In this document: piece after piece, positions 42,995-57,581 of the stretch
Layout: each line of letters opens with the position of its first letter
Position numbering within the stretch: the first letter of the stretch is position 1
Notes under the pieces: model-generated
What the model was told of the DNA's origin: nothing
The model's database searches: none
What the model saw: only the letters and a program-made list of their open reading frames with translations
Made by a program: the position numbers and the translations under genes
NCBI RefSeq assembly: GCF_002093745.1
Contig: NZ_MTSB01000014.1
Span: forward strand, 109,966-173,965
Direction of reading: 5' to 3'
Length of the DNA stretch: 64,000 nt
From: Pseudomonas graminis
GTDB lineage: Bacteria > Pseudomonadota > Gammaproteobacteria > Pseudomonadales > Pseudomonadaceae

Positions 42995-43669
42995 ATGCAA
43001 TATAATCTCACCAGGATCGACCCGGACGCTCCTAACGAGCAGTACCCCATCGGCAAGCGGGAAACCGTTTCCGATCCGTTAGAAGATCAAGTCCACAAAA
43101 ACATCTACATGGGCAAGCTGGAAGACGTGCTGAATGGTGCGGTCAACTGGGGACGTAAAAACTCCCTGTGGCCCTACAACTTCGGCCTGTCGTGCTGCTA
43201 TGTGGAAATGACCACTGCCTTCACGGCGCCCCACGACATCGCGCGCTTTGGCGCCGAAGTCATTCGGGCATCGCCGCGTCAGGCTGATTTCATGGTCATT
43301 GCCGGTACCTGCTTCATCAAGATGGCGCCGATTATCCAGCGCCTCTACGAGCAAATGCTCGAACCCAAATGGGTCATTTCAATGGGTTCGTGTGCCAACT
43401 CCGGTGGCATGTACGACATCTACTCAGTGGTCCAGGGGGTGGACAAATTCCTTCCCGTGGATGTCTACGTGCCCGGCTGCCCGCCCCGCCCCGAAGCGTT
43501 TCTGCAAGGCTTGATGCTGTTGCAGGAATCCATCGGCAAGGAGCGTCGCCCTCTTTCCTGGGTTGTAGGTGATCAAGGCGTGTACCGCGCCGAGATGCCT
43601 TCGCAAAAGGAACAGCGCCGCGAACAGCGTATTCAGGTAACCAACCTGCGCAGCCCCGACGAAGTCTGA
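42995..43669 (+). CDS. nuoB: NADH-quinone oxidoreductase subunit B
   Basis: 224 residues. It holds the N2 [4Fe-4S] cluster, with cysteines in SCCYVEMT (two), GTCFIKM or nearby GSCANSGG, and PGCPPRP. It passes electrons to quinone. ATG 42995 (MQYNLTRID) is chosen over TTG 42989. Confidence 0.97.
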   Translation: MQYNLTRIDPDAPNEQYPIGKRETVSDPLEDQVHKNIYMGKLEDVLNGAVNWGRKNSLWPYNFGLSCCYVEMTTAFTAPHDIARFGAEVIRASPRQADFMVIAGTCFIKMAPIIQRLYEQMLEPKWVISMGSCANSGGMYDIYSVVQGVDKFLPVDVYVPGCPPRPEAFLQGLMLLQESIGKERRPLSWVVGDQGVYRAEMPSQKEQRREQRIQVTNLRSPDEV

Positions 43670-43734
43670 TACAGCCCGTTCTGCTTATAAAAAAGACAGG
43701 AACCGGGGTTGATTCTGTACGTTGACCGAAGTGA

Positions 43735-45525
<1,791 letters not shown>

Positions 45526-45527
45526 GC

Positions 45528-46025
45528 ATGAACAGCCCGCTAATCCAGACAGACCGTTTCGCCCTGAGCGAGACCGAGCGCTCGGCCATCGAGCATGAGA
45601 TGCATCACTACGAAGACCCGCGCGCGGCGTCTATCGAAGCCCTGAAGATTGTGCAAAAGGAACGTGGCTGGGTGCCCGACGGCGCCATCTACGCCATCGG
45701 CGACCTGCTGGGCATTCCTGCCAGCGATGTCGAAGGTGTCGCTACCTTTTACAGCCAGATATTCCGCCAGCCGGTCGGACGTCACATCATTCGTGTCTGC
45801 AACAGCATGGTGTGCTTCATCGGTGGTCACGAGAACGTCGTGGACGAAATCAAAAGCTCGCTGGGTATCGGCCTCGGACAGACCACTGCCGACGGCCGCT
45901 TCACGTTGCTGCCCGTCTGCTGCCTCGGCAACTGCGACAAGGCCCCGGCCGTGATGGTCGATGACGACACTTTCGGTGATGTACAGCCTGCTGGCGTTGC
46001 CAAGATGCTGGAGGGTTACCTATGA
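45528..46025 (+). CDS. nuoE: NADH-quinone oxidoreductase subunit E
   Basis: 165 residues, thioredoxin-like fold with the N1a [2Fe-2S] ligands in CNSMVC and CCLGNC. It overlaps nuoF by four bases. Confidence 0.97.
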   Translation: MNSPLIQTDRFALSETERSAIEHEMHHYEDPRAASIEALKIVQKERGWVPDGAIYAIGDLLGIPASDVEGVATFYSQIFRQPVGRHIIRVCNSMVCFIGGHENVVDEIKSSLGIGLGQTTADGRFTLLPVCCLGNCDKAPAVMVDDDTFGDVQPAGVAKMLEGYL

Positions 46026-47380
46026 CCATCACTTCCTTCGGCCCTGCCAACCGCATTGCGCGCACGGCAGAAACCCACCCGCTGACCTGGCGCCTGCGCG
46101 ATGACGGCGAGCCGGTCTGGCTTGACGAGTATCAGGCTAAAGACGGCTATGCGGCGGCGCGAAAAGCGCTGACCCAGCAGACACCTGACGATATCGTCCA
46201 GTCGGTCAAGGATTCGGGCCTCAAAGGTCGCGGTGGTGCGGGCTTCCCCACCGGCGTGAAGTGGGGCCTGATGCCCAAAGACGAATCCATGAATATCCGC
46301 TACCTGCTGTGCAATGCGGATGAGATGGAGCCCAACACCTGGAAAGACCGCATGCTGATGGAGCAACTGCCCCATCTGTTGGTCGAGGGCATGCTGATCA
46401 GTGCCCGCGCCTTGAAAGCCTATCGCGGCTATATCTTCCTGCGTGGCGAATACGTGACTGCGGCGAAGCACCTGAACCGCGCCGTGGCGGAAGCCAAGGC
46501 TGCCGGTCTGCTAGGCAAGAACATCCTCGGCACCGGTTTCGATTTCGAGTTGTTTGTCCATACCGGTGCCGGTCGTTATATCTGTGGTGAAGAAACCGCA
46601 CTGATCAACTCGCTGGAAGGCCGCCGCGCCAATCCGCGCTCCAAACCGCCCTTCCCCGCTGCCGTAGGCGTGTGGGGCAAGCCGACCTGCGTCAATAACG
46701 TCGAAACCCTGTGCAACGTGCCAGCCATCGTCAACAACGGCAACGACTGGTACAAGTCGCTGGCTCGCGAAGGCAGTGAGGATCACGGCACCAAGTTGAT
46801 GGGCTTCTCCGGCAAGGTGAAAAACCCGGGTCTGTGGGAACTGCCGTTTGGTGTTCAGGCGCGGGAATTGTTCGAAGACTACGCCGGTGGCATGCGCGAC
46901 GGCTTCAAGCTCAAGTGCTGGCAGCCCGGTGGTGCGGGAACCGGTTTCCTGCTGCCGGAGCATCTGGATGCCCAGATGTATGCTGGCGGTATTGCCAAGG
47001 TCGGCACCCGCATGGGTACGGGTCTGGCGATGGCCGTCGACGATTCGGTCAACATGGTGTCGCTGCTGCGCAACATGGAAGAGTTTTTTGCCCAGGAATC
47101 CTGTGGCTTCTGCACCCCATGCCGCGACGGTTTGCCGTGGAGCGTCAAAATGCTTCGTGCCATCGAGAAAGGTCAGGGCCAGCCAGGGGATATCGAAACC
47201 CTGTTGGGTCTGGTCAATTTCCTAGGCCCTGGCAAGACCTTCTGTGCCCACGCACCGGGTGCCGTTGAACCGTTGGGCAGCGCGATCAAGTACTTCCGCC
47301 CGGAGTTCGAAGCAGGCATTGCGCCAGCCAGCGCATCCACGCTTGTTCCGGGTAAAAGTCCGACCGTGGTCGGCGCATAA
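46022..47380 (+). CDS. nuoF: NADH-quinone oxidoreductase subunit F
   Basis: 452 residues. NADH/FMN site [16 protein letters not shown] (about 64-79) and [15 protein letters not shown], and the N3 [4Fe-4S] ligands in [12 protein letters not shown] plus a later Cys. It takes hydride from NADH. A 137-base gap containing a hairpin (CGGCGGC/GCCGCCG, 47395-47415) separates it from nuoG. Confidence 0.97.
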   Translation: MTITSFGPANRIARTAETHPLTWRLRDDGEPVWLDEYQAKDGYAAARKALTQQTPDDIVQSVKDSGLKGRGGAGFPTGVKWGLMPKDESMNIRYLLCNADEMEPNTWKDRMLMEQLPHLLVEGMLISARALKAYRGYIFLRGEYVTAAKHLNRAVAEAKAAGLLGKNILGTGFDFELFVHTGAGRYICGEETALINSLEGRRANPRSKPPFPAAVGVWGKPTCVNNVETLCNVPAIVNNGNDWYKSLAREGSEDHGTKLMGFSGKVKNPGLWELPFGVQARELFEDYAGGMRDGFKLKCWQPGGAGTGFLLPEHLDAQMYAGGIAKVGTRMGTGLAMAVDDSVNMVSLLRNMEEFFAQESCGFCTPCRDGLPWSVKMLRAIEKGQGQPGDIETLLGLVNFLGPGKTFCAHAPGAVEPLGSAIKYFRPEFEAGIAPASASTLVPGKSPTVVGA

Positions 47381-47517
47381 CAAGACAGACCGGTCGGCGG
47401 CTGATCGGGCCGCCGTCCTCGTACCTGCTGACGCCCTCGCGGGCTGAACGATACGGGTACTACCGAGATTCCATTAGCCACGCCCGCTGACAACGGGCCA
47501 ACGAAGACCTTTGAACC

Positions 47518-50235
47518 ATGGCTACTATTCACGTAGACGGCAAAGCGCTCGAAGTCGATGGTGCAGACAACCTGTTACAGGCATGTCTGTCGCTGGGCCT
47601 CGATATTCCTTATTTCTGCTGGCACCCTGCCCTTGGCAGCGTTGGCGCCTGTCGCCAATGCGCGGTCAAGCAGTACACCGACGAGAACGACACCCGTGGT
47701 CGTATCGTCATGTCCTGCATGACGCCAGCCACCGACAACACCTGGATTTCCATCGAAGACGATGAATCCAAGGCTTTTCGTGCCAGTGTTGTCGAATGGC
47801 TGATGACCAACCACCCGCACGACTGTCCGGTCTGCGAGGAAGGCGGTCATTGCCACCTGCAAGACATGACCGTGATGACCGGCCACAATGAGCGCCGTTA
47901 TCGCTTTACCAAACGTACCCACCAGAACCAGGAGCTGGGGCCGTTCATCGCTCACGAGATGAACCGCTGCATCGCCTGCTACCGTTGCGTGCGCTTTTAC
48001 AAAGACTACGCTGGCGGTACCGACCTGGGCGTCTATGGCGCGCACGACAACGTGTACTTCGGCCGCGTCGAAGACGGTACCCTGGAAAGCGAGTTCTCCG
48101 GCAACCTCACTGAGGTCTGCCCGACCGGTGTCTTCACCGACAAGACTCACTCCGAGCGCTACAACCGCAAATGGGACATGCAGTTCTCGCCGAGCATCTG
48201 CCACGGCTGCTCCAGCGGTTGCAACATCAGCCCGGGCGAACGTTACGGTGAACTGCGCCGCATCGAAAACCGCTACAACGGTTCGGTCAACCAGTACTTC
48301 CTGTGTGACCGGGGCCGGTTCGGCTACGGCTACGTCAACCGCACGGACCGTCCACGTCAGCCACTGCTGGCCGACGGCCAGGTCAAATTGAGCCTGGATG
48401 CAGCCCTGGACAAGGCCGCTGACCTGTTGCGCGGTCGTAACATTGTCGGCATCGGCTCGCCTCGTGCCAGCCTGGAAAGCAACTACGCACTGCGTGAACT
48501 GGTCGGGGCCGAACACTTCTACAGCGGCATCGAAGCCGGCGAGCTGGAGCGTGTGCGCCTGATCCTCAAGGTATTGAACGACAGCCCGCTGCCGATTCCG
48601 ACCCTGCGCGACATCGAAGACCACGACGCCATTTTCGTGCTTGGCGAAGACCTCACCCAGACCGCAGCGCGCATGGCGCTGGGCCTGCGTCAGGCCGTCA
48701 AGGGCAAGGCGGAAGACATGGCTGCGGCGATGAAAGTCCAGCCGTGGCTGGATGCTGCGGTGAAGAATATCGGTCAGCACGAACTGAACCCGCTGTTCAT
48801 CGCCAGCTTGGCTGAAACCCGGCTGGACGATATCGCAGAAGAATGCGTCCACGCAGCGCCTGACGACCTGGCACGCATCGGCTTCGCCGTCGCCCACGCC
48901 CTGGATGCCAGCGCACCGGCTGTCGAAGGCCTGGACAGTGAAGCACTGGAACTGGCGCAACGTATCGCCGACGCACTGCTTGCCGCAAAACGTCCGTTGA
49001 TCATCTCCGGCAGTTCGCTGGGGTCGACAGCGCTGATCGAGGCAGCGGCAAACATTGCCAAAGCCTTGAAGCTGCGTGACAAACAAGGCTCCATCAGCCT
49101 GATCGTGCCGGAAGCCAACAGCATGGGCCTGGCGATGTTCGGCGGCGAATCTGTCGATGCGGCCCTGCAAGCCGTAATCTCCGGCCAGGCCGACGCGATC
49201 GTGGTGCTGGAAAACGACTTGTATCGTCGCGTGGACGCAAACATCGTCGACGCCGCGCTGAGCGCTGCGAAAGTCGTGATCGTGGCCGATCACCAGAAAA
49301 CAGCGACCAGTGATCGTGCGCATCTGGTCCTGCCAGCCGCCAGTTTCGCTGAAGGCGATGGCACGCTGGTCAGCCAGGAAGGCCGCGCCCAGCGCTTCTT
49401 CCAGGTGTTCGATCCTACTTATCTGGACGCCAGTATCCTGGTTCATGAAGGCTGGCGCTGGCTGCATGCCCTGCGCGCGACCTTGCTGAACAAGCCTGTC
49501 GACTGGACACAACTGGACCACGTCACTGAAGCCTGTGCCAGCAGCACTGCGCAACTGGCCGGTATCGTCAACGCTGCACCGTCTGCCTCGTTCCGTATCA
49601 AGGGCCTGAAGCTGGCACGCGAACCGTTGCGCTACAGCGGTCGTACCGCGATGCGTGCCAACATCAGTGTTCACGAACCTCGCACCCCGCAGGACAACGA
49701 CACCGCGTTCTCTTTCTCGATGGAAGGCTACTCGGGTTCTGCCGAGCCTCGTCAGCAAGTGCCTTTCGCCTGGTCTCCGGGCTGGAACTCGCCGCAAGCC
49801 TGGAACAAGTTCCAGGACGAAGTCGGCGGTCACCTGCGTGCCGGTGATCCGGGCACACGCCTGATCGAAAGCCAGGGCGATGGTCTGTCATGGTTCTCCA
49901 GCGTCCCGCGCGCGTTCTCCCCGGAACGCGGCACTTGGCAGGTCGTGCCGTTCTTCCACCTGTTTGGCAGCGACGAAACCTCGTCATTGGCCGCGCCGGT
50001 TCAGGAACGTATTCCACAGCCTTATGTTGCACTGGCCAAATCCGAAGCCGACCGTCTGGGCGTCAACGAAGGTGCCCTGCTCTCTTTGAGCGTTGCGGGT
50101 CAGTCGCTGACACTGCCGCTGCGTATCAACGAAGAACTGGGCGCAGGTCTGGTGGCATTGCCCGCCGGGCTGCCGGGCATTCCTCCGGCGATCTTCGGCA
50201 AATCCGTTGACGGTCTGCAGGAGGCAGCGCAATGA
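47518..50235 (+). CDS. nuoG: NADH-quinone oxidoreductase subunit G
   Basis: 905 residues. The N-terminal ferredoxin domain binds N1b (cysteines in YFCWHP and GACRQC), then N5 (His-Cys3, [14 protein letters not shown]), N4 ([10 protein letters not shown] and a Cys-Pro-Thr-Gly site) and N7 (CHGCSSGC) clusters, followed by a molybdopterin-type domain without the cofactor. It carries electrons from FMN toward N2. Confidence 0.97.
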   Translation: MATIHVDGKALEVDGADNLLQACLSLGLDIPYFCWHPALGSVGACRQCAVKQYTDENDTRGRIVMSCMTPATDNTWISIEDDESKAFRASVVEWLMTNHPHDCPVCEEGGHCHLQDMTVMTGHNERRYRFTKRTHQNQELGPFIAHEMNRCIACYRCVRFYKDYAGGTDLGVYGAHDNVYFGRVEDGTLESEFSGNLTEVCPTGVFTDKTHSERYNRKWDMQFSPSICHGCSSGCNISPGERYGELRRIENRYNGSVNQYFLCDRGRFGYGYVNRTDRPRQPLLADGQVKLSLDAALDKAADLLRGRNIVGIGSPRASLESNYALRELVGAEHFYSGIEAGELERVRLILKVLNDSPLPIPTLRDIEDHDAIFVLGEDLTQTAARMALGLRQAVKGKAEDMAAAMKVQPWLDAAVKNIGQHELNPLFIASLAETRLDDIAEECVHAAPDDLARIGFAVAHALDASAPAVEGLDSEALELAQRIADALLAAKRPLIISGSSLGSTALIEAAANIAKALKLRDKQGSISLIVPEANSMGLAMFGGESVDAALQAVISGQADAIVVLENDLYRRVDANIVDAALSAAKVVIVADHQKTATSDRAHLVLPAASFAEGDGTLVSQEGRAQRFFQVFDPTYLDASILVHEGWRWLHALRATLLNKPVDWTQLDHVTEACASSTAQLAGIVNAAPSASFRIKGLKLAREPLRYSGRTAMRANISVHEPRTPQDNDTAFSFSMEGYSGSAEPRQQVPFAWSPGWNSPQAWNKFQDEVGGHLRAGDPGTRLIESQGDGLSWFSSVPRAFSPERGTWQVVPFFHLFGSDETSSLAAPVQERIPQPYVALAKSEADRLGVNEGALLSLSVAGQSLTLPLRINEELGAGLVALPAGLPGIPPAIFGKSVDGLQEAAQ

Positions 50236-51239
50236 CATGGTTCACCCCTGATGTGATCGACGCGATCATCGCGGTGGTCAAGGCAATCGTTGTGCTGCTG
50301 GCCGTCGTGGTCTGCGGCGCACTGCTGAGTTTCGTGGAGCGCCGTCTGCTGGGCTGGTGGCAGGACCGTTACGGTCCGAACCGCGTCGGCCCGTTCGGCA
50401 TGTTTCAGATCGCAGCCGACATGCTGAAAATGTTCTTCAAGGAAGACTGGACGCCGCCGTTTGCCGACAAGGTGATCTTCACCCTGGCACCGGTCGTGGC
50501 CATGAGCGCTTTGTTGATTGCCTTTGCCGTCATCCCGATCACCCCGACCTGGGGCGTAGCGGATCTGAACATCGGCCTGTTGTTCTTCTTCGCCATGGCC
50601 GGTCTGTCGGTGTATGCCGTGCTGTTTGCGGGCTGGTCGAGCAACAACAAGTTTGCCCTGCTGGGCAGCTTGCGCGCTTCGGCGCAAACCGTGTCCTACG
50701 AAGTGTTCATGGGCCTCGCGCTGATGGGCATCGTGGTGCAGGTCGGCTCGTTCAACATGCGCGACATCGTTGAATATCAGGCACAAAACCTGTGGTTCAT
50801 CATTCCGCAGTTCTTCGGCTTCTGCACCTTCTTCATCGCAGGCGTCGCGGTGACTCACCGTCATCCGTTCGACCAGCCGGAAGCGGAGCAGGAACTGGCT
50901 GACGGTTACCACATTGAATATGCCGGCATGAAGTGGGGCATGTTCTTCGTGGGCGAGTACATCGGGATCATTCTGATCTCGGCGTTGCTGGTGACGCTGT
51001 TCTTCGGCGGCTGGCACGGTCCGTTCGATATTCTGCCATCGCTTGCGTTCTTCTGGTTCGCCTTGAAAACCGCGTTCTTCATCATGCTGTTCATTCTGCT
51101 GCGCGCTTCCATCCCGCGTCCGCGTTATGACCAGGTCATGGATTTCAGCTGGAAGTTCTGTCTGCCGCTGACCCTGATCAATTTGCTGGTGACTGCTGCG
51201 ATCGTGTTGTTGAACACACCGGCAGGCTCGGTTCAGTGA
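50232..51239 (+). CDS. nuoH: NADH-quinone oxidoreductase subunit H
   Basis: 335 residues, eight membrane helices, with [21 protein letters not shown] near residue 37 and the acidic loop [17 protein letters not shown] near 215 that lines the quinone channel. It overlaps nuoG by four bases. Confidence 0.97.
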   Translation: MTWFTPDVIDAIIAVVKAIVVLLAVVVCGALLSFVERRLLGWWQDRYGPNRVGPFGMFQIAADMLKMFFKEDWTPPFADKVIFTLAPVVAMSALLIAFAVIPITPTWGVADLNIGLLFFFAMAGLSVYAVLFAGWSSNNKFALLGSLRASAQTVSYEVFMGLALMGIVVQVGSFNMRDIVEYQAQNLWFIIPQFFGFCTFFIAGVAVTHRHPFDQPEAEQELADGYHIEYAGMKWGMFFVGEYIGIILISALLVTLFFGGWHGPFDILPSLAFFWFALKTAFFIMLFILLRASIPRPRYDQVMDFSWKFCLPLTLINLLVTAAIVLLNTPAGSVQ

Positions 51240-51250
51240 GGATTTGACCC

Positions 51251-51799
51251 ATGTTCAAATATATTGGCGACATCGTTAAGGGTACCGGTACCCAGTTGCG
51301 AAGCCTGGTGATGGTGTTCGGTCACGGCTTCCGCAAACGCGACACCCTGCAATACCCCGAAGAACAGGTCTACCTGCCACCGCGTTACCGTGGCCGTATC
51401 GTCCTGACCCGCGACCCTGATGGTGAAGAGCGTTGCGTGGCCTGCAACCTGTGCGCCGTGGCCTGCCCGGTGGGTTGCATCTCCTTGCAGAAGGCAGAAA
51501 CAGAGGACGGGCGCTGGTATCCGGATTTCTTCCGTATCAACTTTTCGCGCTGCATCTTCTGTGGCCTGTGTGAAGAAGCCTGTCCTACCACCGCGATCCA
51601 GCTTACGCCGGATTTCGAGATGGCCGACTTCAAGCGTCAGGATCTGGTGTACGAGAAAGAGGATCTGCTGATCTCCGGCCCCGGCAAGAACCCCGACTAC
51701 AACTTCTATCGCGTGGCCGGTATGGCCATCGGCGGCAAGCCCAAGGGCGCCGCACAGAATGAAGCCGAGCCGATCAACGTCAAGAGCTTGCTGCCTTAA
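51251..51799 (+). CDS. nuoI: NADH-quinone oxidoreductase subunit I
   Basis: 182 residues with two ferredoxin motifs, [15 protein letters not shown] and [15 protein letters not shown], for clusters N6a and N6b that link NuoG to NuoB. Confidence 0.97.
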   Translation: MFKYIGDIVKGTGTQLRSLVMVFGHGFRKRDTLQYPEEQVYLPPRYRGRIVLTRDPDGEERCVACNLCAVACPVGCISLQKAETEDGRWYPDFFRINFSRCIFCGLCEEACPTTAIQLTPDFEMADFKRQDLVYEKEDLLISGPGKNPDYNFYRVAGMAIGGKPKGAAQNEAEPINVKSLLP

Positions 51800-51809
51800 G
51801 GAAGTAAAG

Positions 51810-52319
51810 ATGGAATTCGCTTTCTATTTCGCATCCGGAATCGCTGTTGTGTCCACCCTGCGGGTGATCACCAACACGAATCCGGTGCATGCCCTGCTCT
51901 ACCTGATCATTTCGCTGATCGCCGTCGCGATGACTTTTTTCAGCCTTGGCGCGCCGTTTGCCGGGGTGCTGGAAGTCATCGCCTATGCGGGCGCGATCAT
52001 GGTGCTGTTTGTGTTTGTGGTGATGATGCTGAACCTCGGCCCGGCCTCGGTTCAGCAAGAACGTGCCTGGCTCAAACCTGGCATCTGGGCAGGCCCTGTG
52101 ATTCTCGGCACCCTGTTGCTGGCGGAGCTGCTGTACGTACTGTTCGCCAACCCGACCGGCGCTGCCATCGGTCACACCACGGTCGACGCCAAGGCGGTCG
52201 GCATCAGCCTGTTCGGGCCTTATCTGCTGGTGGTGGAACTCGCCTCGATGCTGCTGCTTGCTGCAGCCATCACGGCGTTCCATCTGGGCCGCAACGAGGC
52301 CAAGGAGCCAAGCCAATGA
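51810..52319 (+). CDS. nuoJ: NADH-quinone oxidoreductase subunit J
   Basis: 169-residue membrane subunit with five helices and the conserved [20 protein letters not shown] segment in helix 3 (pi-bulge region). AAGGAAG precedes ATG 51810. It overlaps nuoK by four bases. Confidence 0.96.
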
Positions 52320-52624
52320 ATGCTATCCCTCTTGAACACGGTCTGGCGGTCGCCGGGGTCCTGTTCTGCCTGGGTCTGGTCGGCCTGATGGTGCGCCGCA
52401 ACATTCTCTTCGTGTTGATGAGCCTGGAAATCATGATGAACGCGTCTGCTCTGGCGTTCGTAGTTGCCGGCAGTCGCTGGGCGCAACCGGACGGACAGGT
52501 CATGTTCATCCTGGTGATCAGCCTTGCGGCAGCCGAGGCCAGTATTGGCCTGGCGATCCTGATGCAGTTGTATCGCCGCTTCCACACTCTCGATATCGAT
52601 GCTGCCAGCGAGATGCGCGGATGA
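52316..52624 (+). CDS. nuoK: NADH-quinone oxidoreductase subunit K
   Basis: 102 residues, three helices, with the conserved membrane glutamates in [12 protein letters not shown] and [13 protein letters not shown] that take part in proton transfer. It overlaps nuoJ and nuoL by four bases each. Confidence 0.97.
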
Positions 52625-54474
52625 ACCTTCTCTTTCTGACTTTCGTATTTCCCCTCATCGGTTTTCTGCTGCTGTCGTTCTCACGTGGACGTATCTCGGA
52701 AAACCTCGCGGCGCTGATCGGCGTTGGCTCCATTGGCCTGTCGGCCATCGTCACAGCCTGGATCATCTGGCAGTTCAACGTCGCACCGCCAGAAGGTGGC
52801 CATTACACCCAGGTGCTGTGGCGCTGGATGGACGTCGATGGCTTCCAGCCCAACTTCGCACTGTATCTGGACGGCCTGTCCGTCACGATGCTGGGCGTGG
52901 TGGTAGGCGTCGGCTTCCTGATCCACCTGTTCGCCTCCTGGTACATGCGTGGTGAAGCAGGTTATTCACGCTTCTTCTCCTACACCAACCTGTTCATTGC
53001 CAGCATGCTGTTCCTGATTCTGGGCGACAACCTGCTGTTCATCTACTTCGGTTGGGAAGGTGTAGGCCTGTGCAGCTACCTGTTGATCGGTTTCTACTAC
53101 AGTAACCGCAACAACGGCAACGCGGCGCTCAAGGCTTTTATCGTCACCCGTATCGGCGACGTGTTCATGGCCATCGGCATGTTCATCCTGTTCCAGCAAT
53201 TGGGTACGCTCAATGTGCAGGAACTGCTGATCAAGGCACCGGAGCACTTCAAGGTCGGCGATTTCTGGATCGTTCTGGCGACGCTGATGCTGCTGGGCGG
53301 CGCTGTCGGTAAATCCGCACAGCTGCCATTGCAAACCTGGCTGGCAGACGCAATGGCCGGCCCTACTCCGGTTTCGGCATTGATTCACGCTGCCACGATG
53401 GTCACGGCAGGTGTCTACCTGATCGCGCGGACTCACGGCCTGTTCGCACTGGCACCCGACATCCTGCACCTGGTTGGTCTGGTCGGCGGCGTTACGCTGG
53501 TGCTGGCAGGTTTTGCAGCACTTGTGCAGACCGACATCAAACGTATCCTCGCCTACTCGACCATGAGCCAGATCGGCTACATGTTCCTGGCGCTGGGCGT
53601 TGGCGCATGGGAAGGTGCGATCTTCCACCTCATGACCCACGCCTTCTTCAAGGCGCTGCTGTTCCTTGCTTCCGGTGCGGTCATCGTGGCCTGTCACCAT
53701 GAGCAGAACATCTTCAAGATGGGCGGCCTGTGGAAGAAATTGCCACTGGCCTATGCCAGCTTCATCGTGGGCGGTGCGGCACTCTCCGCCTTGCCATTAC
53801 TGACTGCCGGTTTCTACTCCAAGGACGAAATCCTCTGGGAAGCGTTTGCCAGCGGTAACAACGGCTTGCTGTACGCCGGGCTGGTCGGCGCGTTCATGAC
53901 CTCGCTGTACACCTTCCGCCTGATCTTCATCGCGTTTCATGGTGAAGCCAAGACCGAAGCGCACGCAGGTCATGGCATTGCTCACTGGCTGCCACTGTCG
54001 GTGCTGATCGTACTGTCGACGTTCATCGGCGCAATGATCACCCCGCCCTTGGCCGGTGTTCTGCCGCAGAGCGTGGGCCACGCCGGTGGCGAAGCGAAGC
54101 ACAGCCTGGAAATCGCCTCGGGCGCCATTGCCCTGGCCGGTATCCTCTTGGCTGCGTTGCTGTTCCTGGGCAAGCGTCGTCTGGCAACGGCTATCGCCAA
54201 CAGCGGCCCGGGTCGTTTCCTTTCAGCCTGGTGGTTCGCTGCCTGGGGCTTCGACTGGATCTACGACAAGCTGTTCGTCAAACCTTATCTGGCGATCAGT
54301 CATGTGCTGCGTAGCGATCCGTTCGACCGCACCATCGGCTTGATCCCACGTCTGGTCAAAGGCGGTCATGACACCATGAGCCGCACCGAGACCGGCCAGT
54401 TGCGTTGGTATGCTGCCTCGATTGCCGTGGGTGCCGTTCTGGTACTCGGTGCCGTCGTTCTGGTTGCGGTCTGA
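52621..54474 (+). CDS. nuoL: NADH-quinone oxidoreductase subunit L
   Basis: 617 residues, antiporter-like subunit. Helix 5 glutamate in [15 protein letters not shown] and helix 7 lysine in [25 protein letters not shown] are present. The C-terminal lateral helix region is complete. It forms the distal proton channel. Confidence 0.97.
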
Positions 54475-54513
54475 CATGAACCTTGCGAATTTGCGAAAGG
54501 AATTGAGCCCGTC

Positions 54514-56046
54514 ATGATTCTGCCTTGGCTAATCCTGATCCCCTTTATCGGCGGCCTGCTGTGCTGGCTGGGTGAGCGCTTCGGCTCTACCCTGCCGCGC
54601 TGGATCGCGCTGCTGACAATGACCCTTGAACTGGTTCTCGGCCTCTGGCTGTGGGCGACCGGCAACTTCGGCTACGCGCCGATGCCCGGAGCCGATCCGA
54701 CCTGGACCCTGGAATTCCACCACCCGTGGATCACCCGCTTCGGCATTGATGTGCATCTCGCACTCGATGGCCTGTCGCTGTTGATGATCCTGCTGACCGG
54801 CCTGCTCGGCGTGCTGTCGGTGCTGTGCTCGTGGAAGGAAATCCAGCGCAAGGTGGGTTTCTTCCACCTTAACCTGATGTGGATTCTGGGTGGCGTCGTC
54901 GGCGTGTTCCTGGCCATCGACATGTTCATGTTCTTCTTCTTCTGGGAAATGATGCTGGTGCCGATGTATTTCCTCATCGCGCTCTGGGGTCATAGCTCTT
55001 CGGACGGCAAGAAGACGCGTATCTACGCGGCGACCAAGTTCTTCATCTTCACTCAGGCCAGCGGTCTGATCATGCTGGTGGCGATTCTGGGTCTGGTGCT
55101 GGTTCACTTCAACCAGACCGGCGTAATCACCTTCGCCTACGCAGACCTGCTGAAGACCAAACTGGCGCCAGGCACTGAATACATCCTGATGCTGGGCTTC
55201 TTCATCGCGTTCGCCGTGAAGCTGCCAGTGGTGCCACTGCACTCCTGGCTGCCTGACGCGCACGCCCAGGCGCCGACTGCCGGCTCTGTCGACCTGGCCG
55301 GTATCCTGTTGAAAACCGCAGCTTATGGCCTGTTGCGCTTTGCCCTGCCTTTGTTCCCCAACGCCTCGGCGGAATTCGCGCCGATTGCGATGGCGCTGGG
55401 TCTGGTCGGTATCTTCTACGGTGCGTTCCTGGCCTTCGCCCAGACCGATATCAAGCGTCTGATCGCGTTCTCCAGCGTTTCGCATATGGGTTTTGTACTG
55501 ATCGGTATCTACTCGGGCAGCCAGCAAGCTCTTCAGGGTGTACTGATTCAGATGATCGCCCACGGCCTGTCGGCTGCGGCACTGTTCATCCTCAGCGGTC
55601 AGCTGTACGAACGCCTGCACACCCGTGACATGCGCGAGATGGGCGGCCTGTGGTCACGCATCGCCTACATCCCGGCCATCAGCCTGTTCTTTGCAGCCGC
55701 CTCTCTGGGTCTGCCGGGCACTGGCAACTTCGTGGGTGAGTTCCTGATTCTGCTGGGCAGTTTCGCCAGTTCACCGTGGATCACGGCGATTGCGACTTCC
55801 GGCCTGGTATTCGGTTCTGTCTACTCGCTGATCATGATCCACCGCGCCTACTTCGGCCCGTCGAAGTCCGACGAGGTTCTGAAGGGCATGGACGGGCGGG
55901 AAATGATCATGGTGCTGGGCCTTGCCGTGTTGCTGATCGTGCTCGGGGTTTTCCCGCAGCCGTTCCTCGACACATCGGCAGCGACCATGCACGGCGTGCA
56001 GCAATGGCTAGGCACTGCCTTCACTCAACTCGCTTCGGCCCGGTAA
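54514..56046 (+). CDS. nuoM: NADH-quinone oxidoreductase subunit M
   Basis: 510 residues, antiporter-like, with the key Glu in [14 protein letters not shown] and Lys in [24 protein letters not shown]. One of three proton channels of the membrane arm. Confidence 0.97.
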   Translation: MILPWLILIPFIGGLLCWLGERFGSTLPRWIALLTMTLELVLGLWLWATGNFGYAPMPGADPTWTLEFHHPWITRFGIDVHLALDGLSLLMILLTGLLGVLSVLCSWKEIQRKVGFFHLNLMWILGGVVGVFLAIDMFMFFFFWEMMLVPMYFLIALWGHSSSDGKKTRIYAATKFFIFTQASGLIMLVAILGLVLVHFNQTGVITFAYADLLKTKLAPGTEYILMLGFFIAFAVKLPVVPLHSWLPDAHAQAPTAGSVDLAGILLKTAAYGLLRFALPLFPNASAEFAPIAMALGLVGIFYGAFLAFAQTDIKRLIAFSSVSHMGFVLIGIYSGSQQALQGVLIQMIAHGLSAAALFILSGQLYERLHTRDMREMGGLWSRIAYIPAISLFFAAASLGLPGTGNFVGEFLILLGSFASSPWITAIATSGLVFGSVYSLIMIHRAYFGPSKSDEVLKGMDGREMIMVLGLAVLLIVLGVFPQPFLDTSAATMHGVQQWLGTAFTQLASAR

Positions 56047-56053
56047 GAGCGCT

Positions 56054-57523
56054 ATGGACCTGACGATTCAACACTTTATTGCGCTTGCGCCACTGCTGAT
56101 CACCAGCCTCACCGTTGTTGTGGTGATGCTGGCGATTGCATGGCGCCGCAATCACTCGCAAACGTTCCTGCTTTCGGTAGCAGGCCTCAACCTGGCACTG
56201 CTCTCGATCTATCCGGCACTCAAGGTTGCACCGCTGGTGGTGACACCGCTGCTGCACATCGACAACTTCGCCTGTCTGTACATGGCAATCATCCTCGCCT
56301 CTACTCTGGCGTGCGTGACGATGGCACATGCTTATCTGGGCGACGGCAAAGCCGGTTACCCCGGCAACCGCGAAGAGCTGTACCTGCTGATTCTGCTGGC
56401 CGCTGCCGGTGGTCTGGTACTGGTTAGCGCTCAGCACCTGGCGGGCCTGTTTATTGGGCTCGAACTGTTGTCGGTGCCCGTTTATGGTCTGGTGGCCTAC
56501 GCCTTCTTCAACAAGCGTTCGCTGGAAGGCGGCATCAAGTACATGGTGCTGTCGGCAGCCGGTTCGGCCTTTCTGCTGTTCGGCATGGCGCTGTTGTACG
56601 CAGAAGCGGGTTCACTGAGCTTCGACGGTATCGGCAAGGCCATTGCAGCCACCGGTATGCCTAGCCCGATTGCCAGCCTGGGTCTGGGCATGATGGTCGT
56701 GGGGCTTGCCTTCAAGCTGTCGCTGGTGCCGTTCCACTTGTGGACCCCAGACGTGTACGAAGGCGCTCCTGCTCCTGTCGCAGCGTTCCTGGCCACGGCG
56801 AGCAAAGTTGCAGTGTTTGCGGTGCTGGTTCGCCTGTTCCAGATTTCCCCCGCCGCAAGCAGCGGCGTGCTGCATGACGTACTGGCAGTGATCGCCGTAG
56901 CATCGATTCTGGTCGGTAACCTGCTGGCCCTGACTCAGACCAACCTCAAGCGTCTGCTGGGCTACTCGTCCATCGCGCACTTTGGTTACCTGATGATTGC
57001 GCTGGTGGCCAGCAAAGGTATGGCGGTCGAGGCCATTGGCGTCTATCTGGCGACCTATGTCCTGACCTCGCTGGGCAGTTTCGGTGTGATCACCATGATG
57101 TCCTCGCCTTACAGCGGTCGTGATGCCGATGCAATGTTCGAGTACCGTGGCCTGTTCTGGCGTCGCCCGTACCTGACCGCCGTCATGACCCTGATGATGC
57201 TGTCGCTGGCCGGTATTCCGCTCACCGCAGGCTTCATCGGCAAGTTCTACATCATTGCCACCGGCGTCGAGTCGCAATTGTGGTGGCTGATCGGCGCACT
57301 GGTGATTGGCAGTGCCATCGGCGTTTTCTACTACCTGCGTGTCATGGTCACCATGTACCTGGTGGACAACAAACTGCCGCGCCATGACGCAGCAATCAAC
57401 TGGGCGCAGCGCACAGGCGGCGTGATGCTGCTAGCGGTCGCAATCCTGACCTTCGCGCTTGGTGTGTACCCACAACCGCTGCTGGATCTGGTGGTCAATG
57501 CAGGTCTGCACGTAGCAGGCTGA
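56054..57523 (+). CDS. nuoN: NADH-quinone oxidoreductase subunit N
   Basis: 489 residues, antiporter-like, with [15 protein letters not shown] (Glu) and [23 protein letters not shown] (Lys). It is the last gene of the operon and is followed by a terminator. Confidence 0.97.
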   Translation: MDLTIQHFIALAPLLITSLTVVVVMLAIAWRRNHSQTFLLSVAGLNLALLSIYPALKVAPLVVTPLLHIDNFACLYMAIILASTLACVTMAHAYLGDGKAGYPGNREELYLLILLAAAGGLVLVSAQHLAGLFIGLELLSVPVYGLVAYAFFNKRSLEGGIKYMVLSAAGSAFLLFGMALLYAEAGSLSFDGIGKAIAATGMPSPIASLGLGMMVVGLAFKLSLVPFHLWTPDVYEGAPAPVAAFLATASKVAVFAVLVRLFQISPAASSGVLHDVLAVIAVASILVGNLLALTQTNLKRLLGYSSIAHFGYLMIALVASKGMAVEAIGVYLATYVLTSLGSFGVITMMSSPYSGRDADAMFEYRGLFWRRPYLTAVMTLMMLSLAGIPLTAGFIGKFYIIATGVESQLWWLIGALVIGSAIGVFYYLRVMVTMYLVDNKLPRHDAAINWAQRTGGVMLLAVAILTFALGVYPQPLLDLVVNAGLHVAG

Positions 57524-57534
57524 TCACCCGGAAA

Positions 57535-57570
57535 CAAAAAAACCCTGCTATCGAGCAGGGTTTTTTTTGC
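57535..57570. terminator. Bidirectional terminator between nuoN and the AI-2E gene
   Basis: AACCCTGCT-ATCG-AGCAGGGTT with an A run before and eight T after, serving both convergent transcription units. Confidence 0.93.
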
Positions 57571-57581
57571 CTCAGGGAAAA

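Noticed and set aside
47395..47415. Hairpin between nuoF and nuoG
   Set aside because: There is no T tract and nuoG must be transcribed through it; at most a processing or stability element.
47575..49833. Long minus-strand open frame (752 codons) opposite nuoG
   Set aside because: nuoG is intact with all cluster ligands; the antisense frame has no ribosome site or recognisable domain. The same holds for the frames opposite idh (29634-31625) and ftsK (21391-22950).
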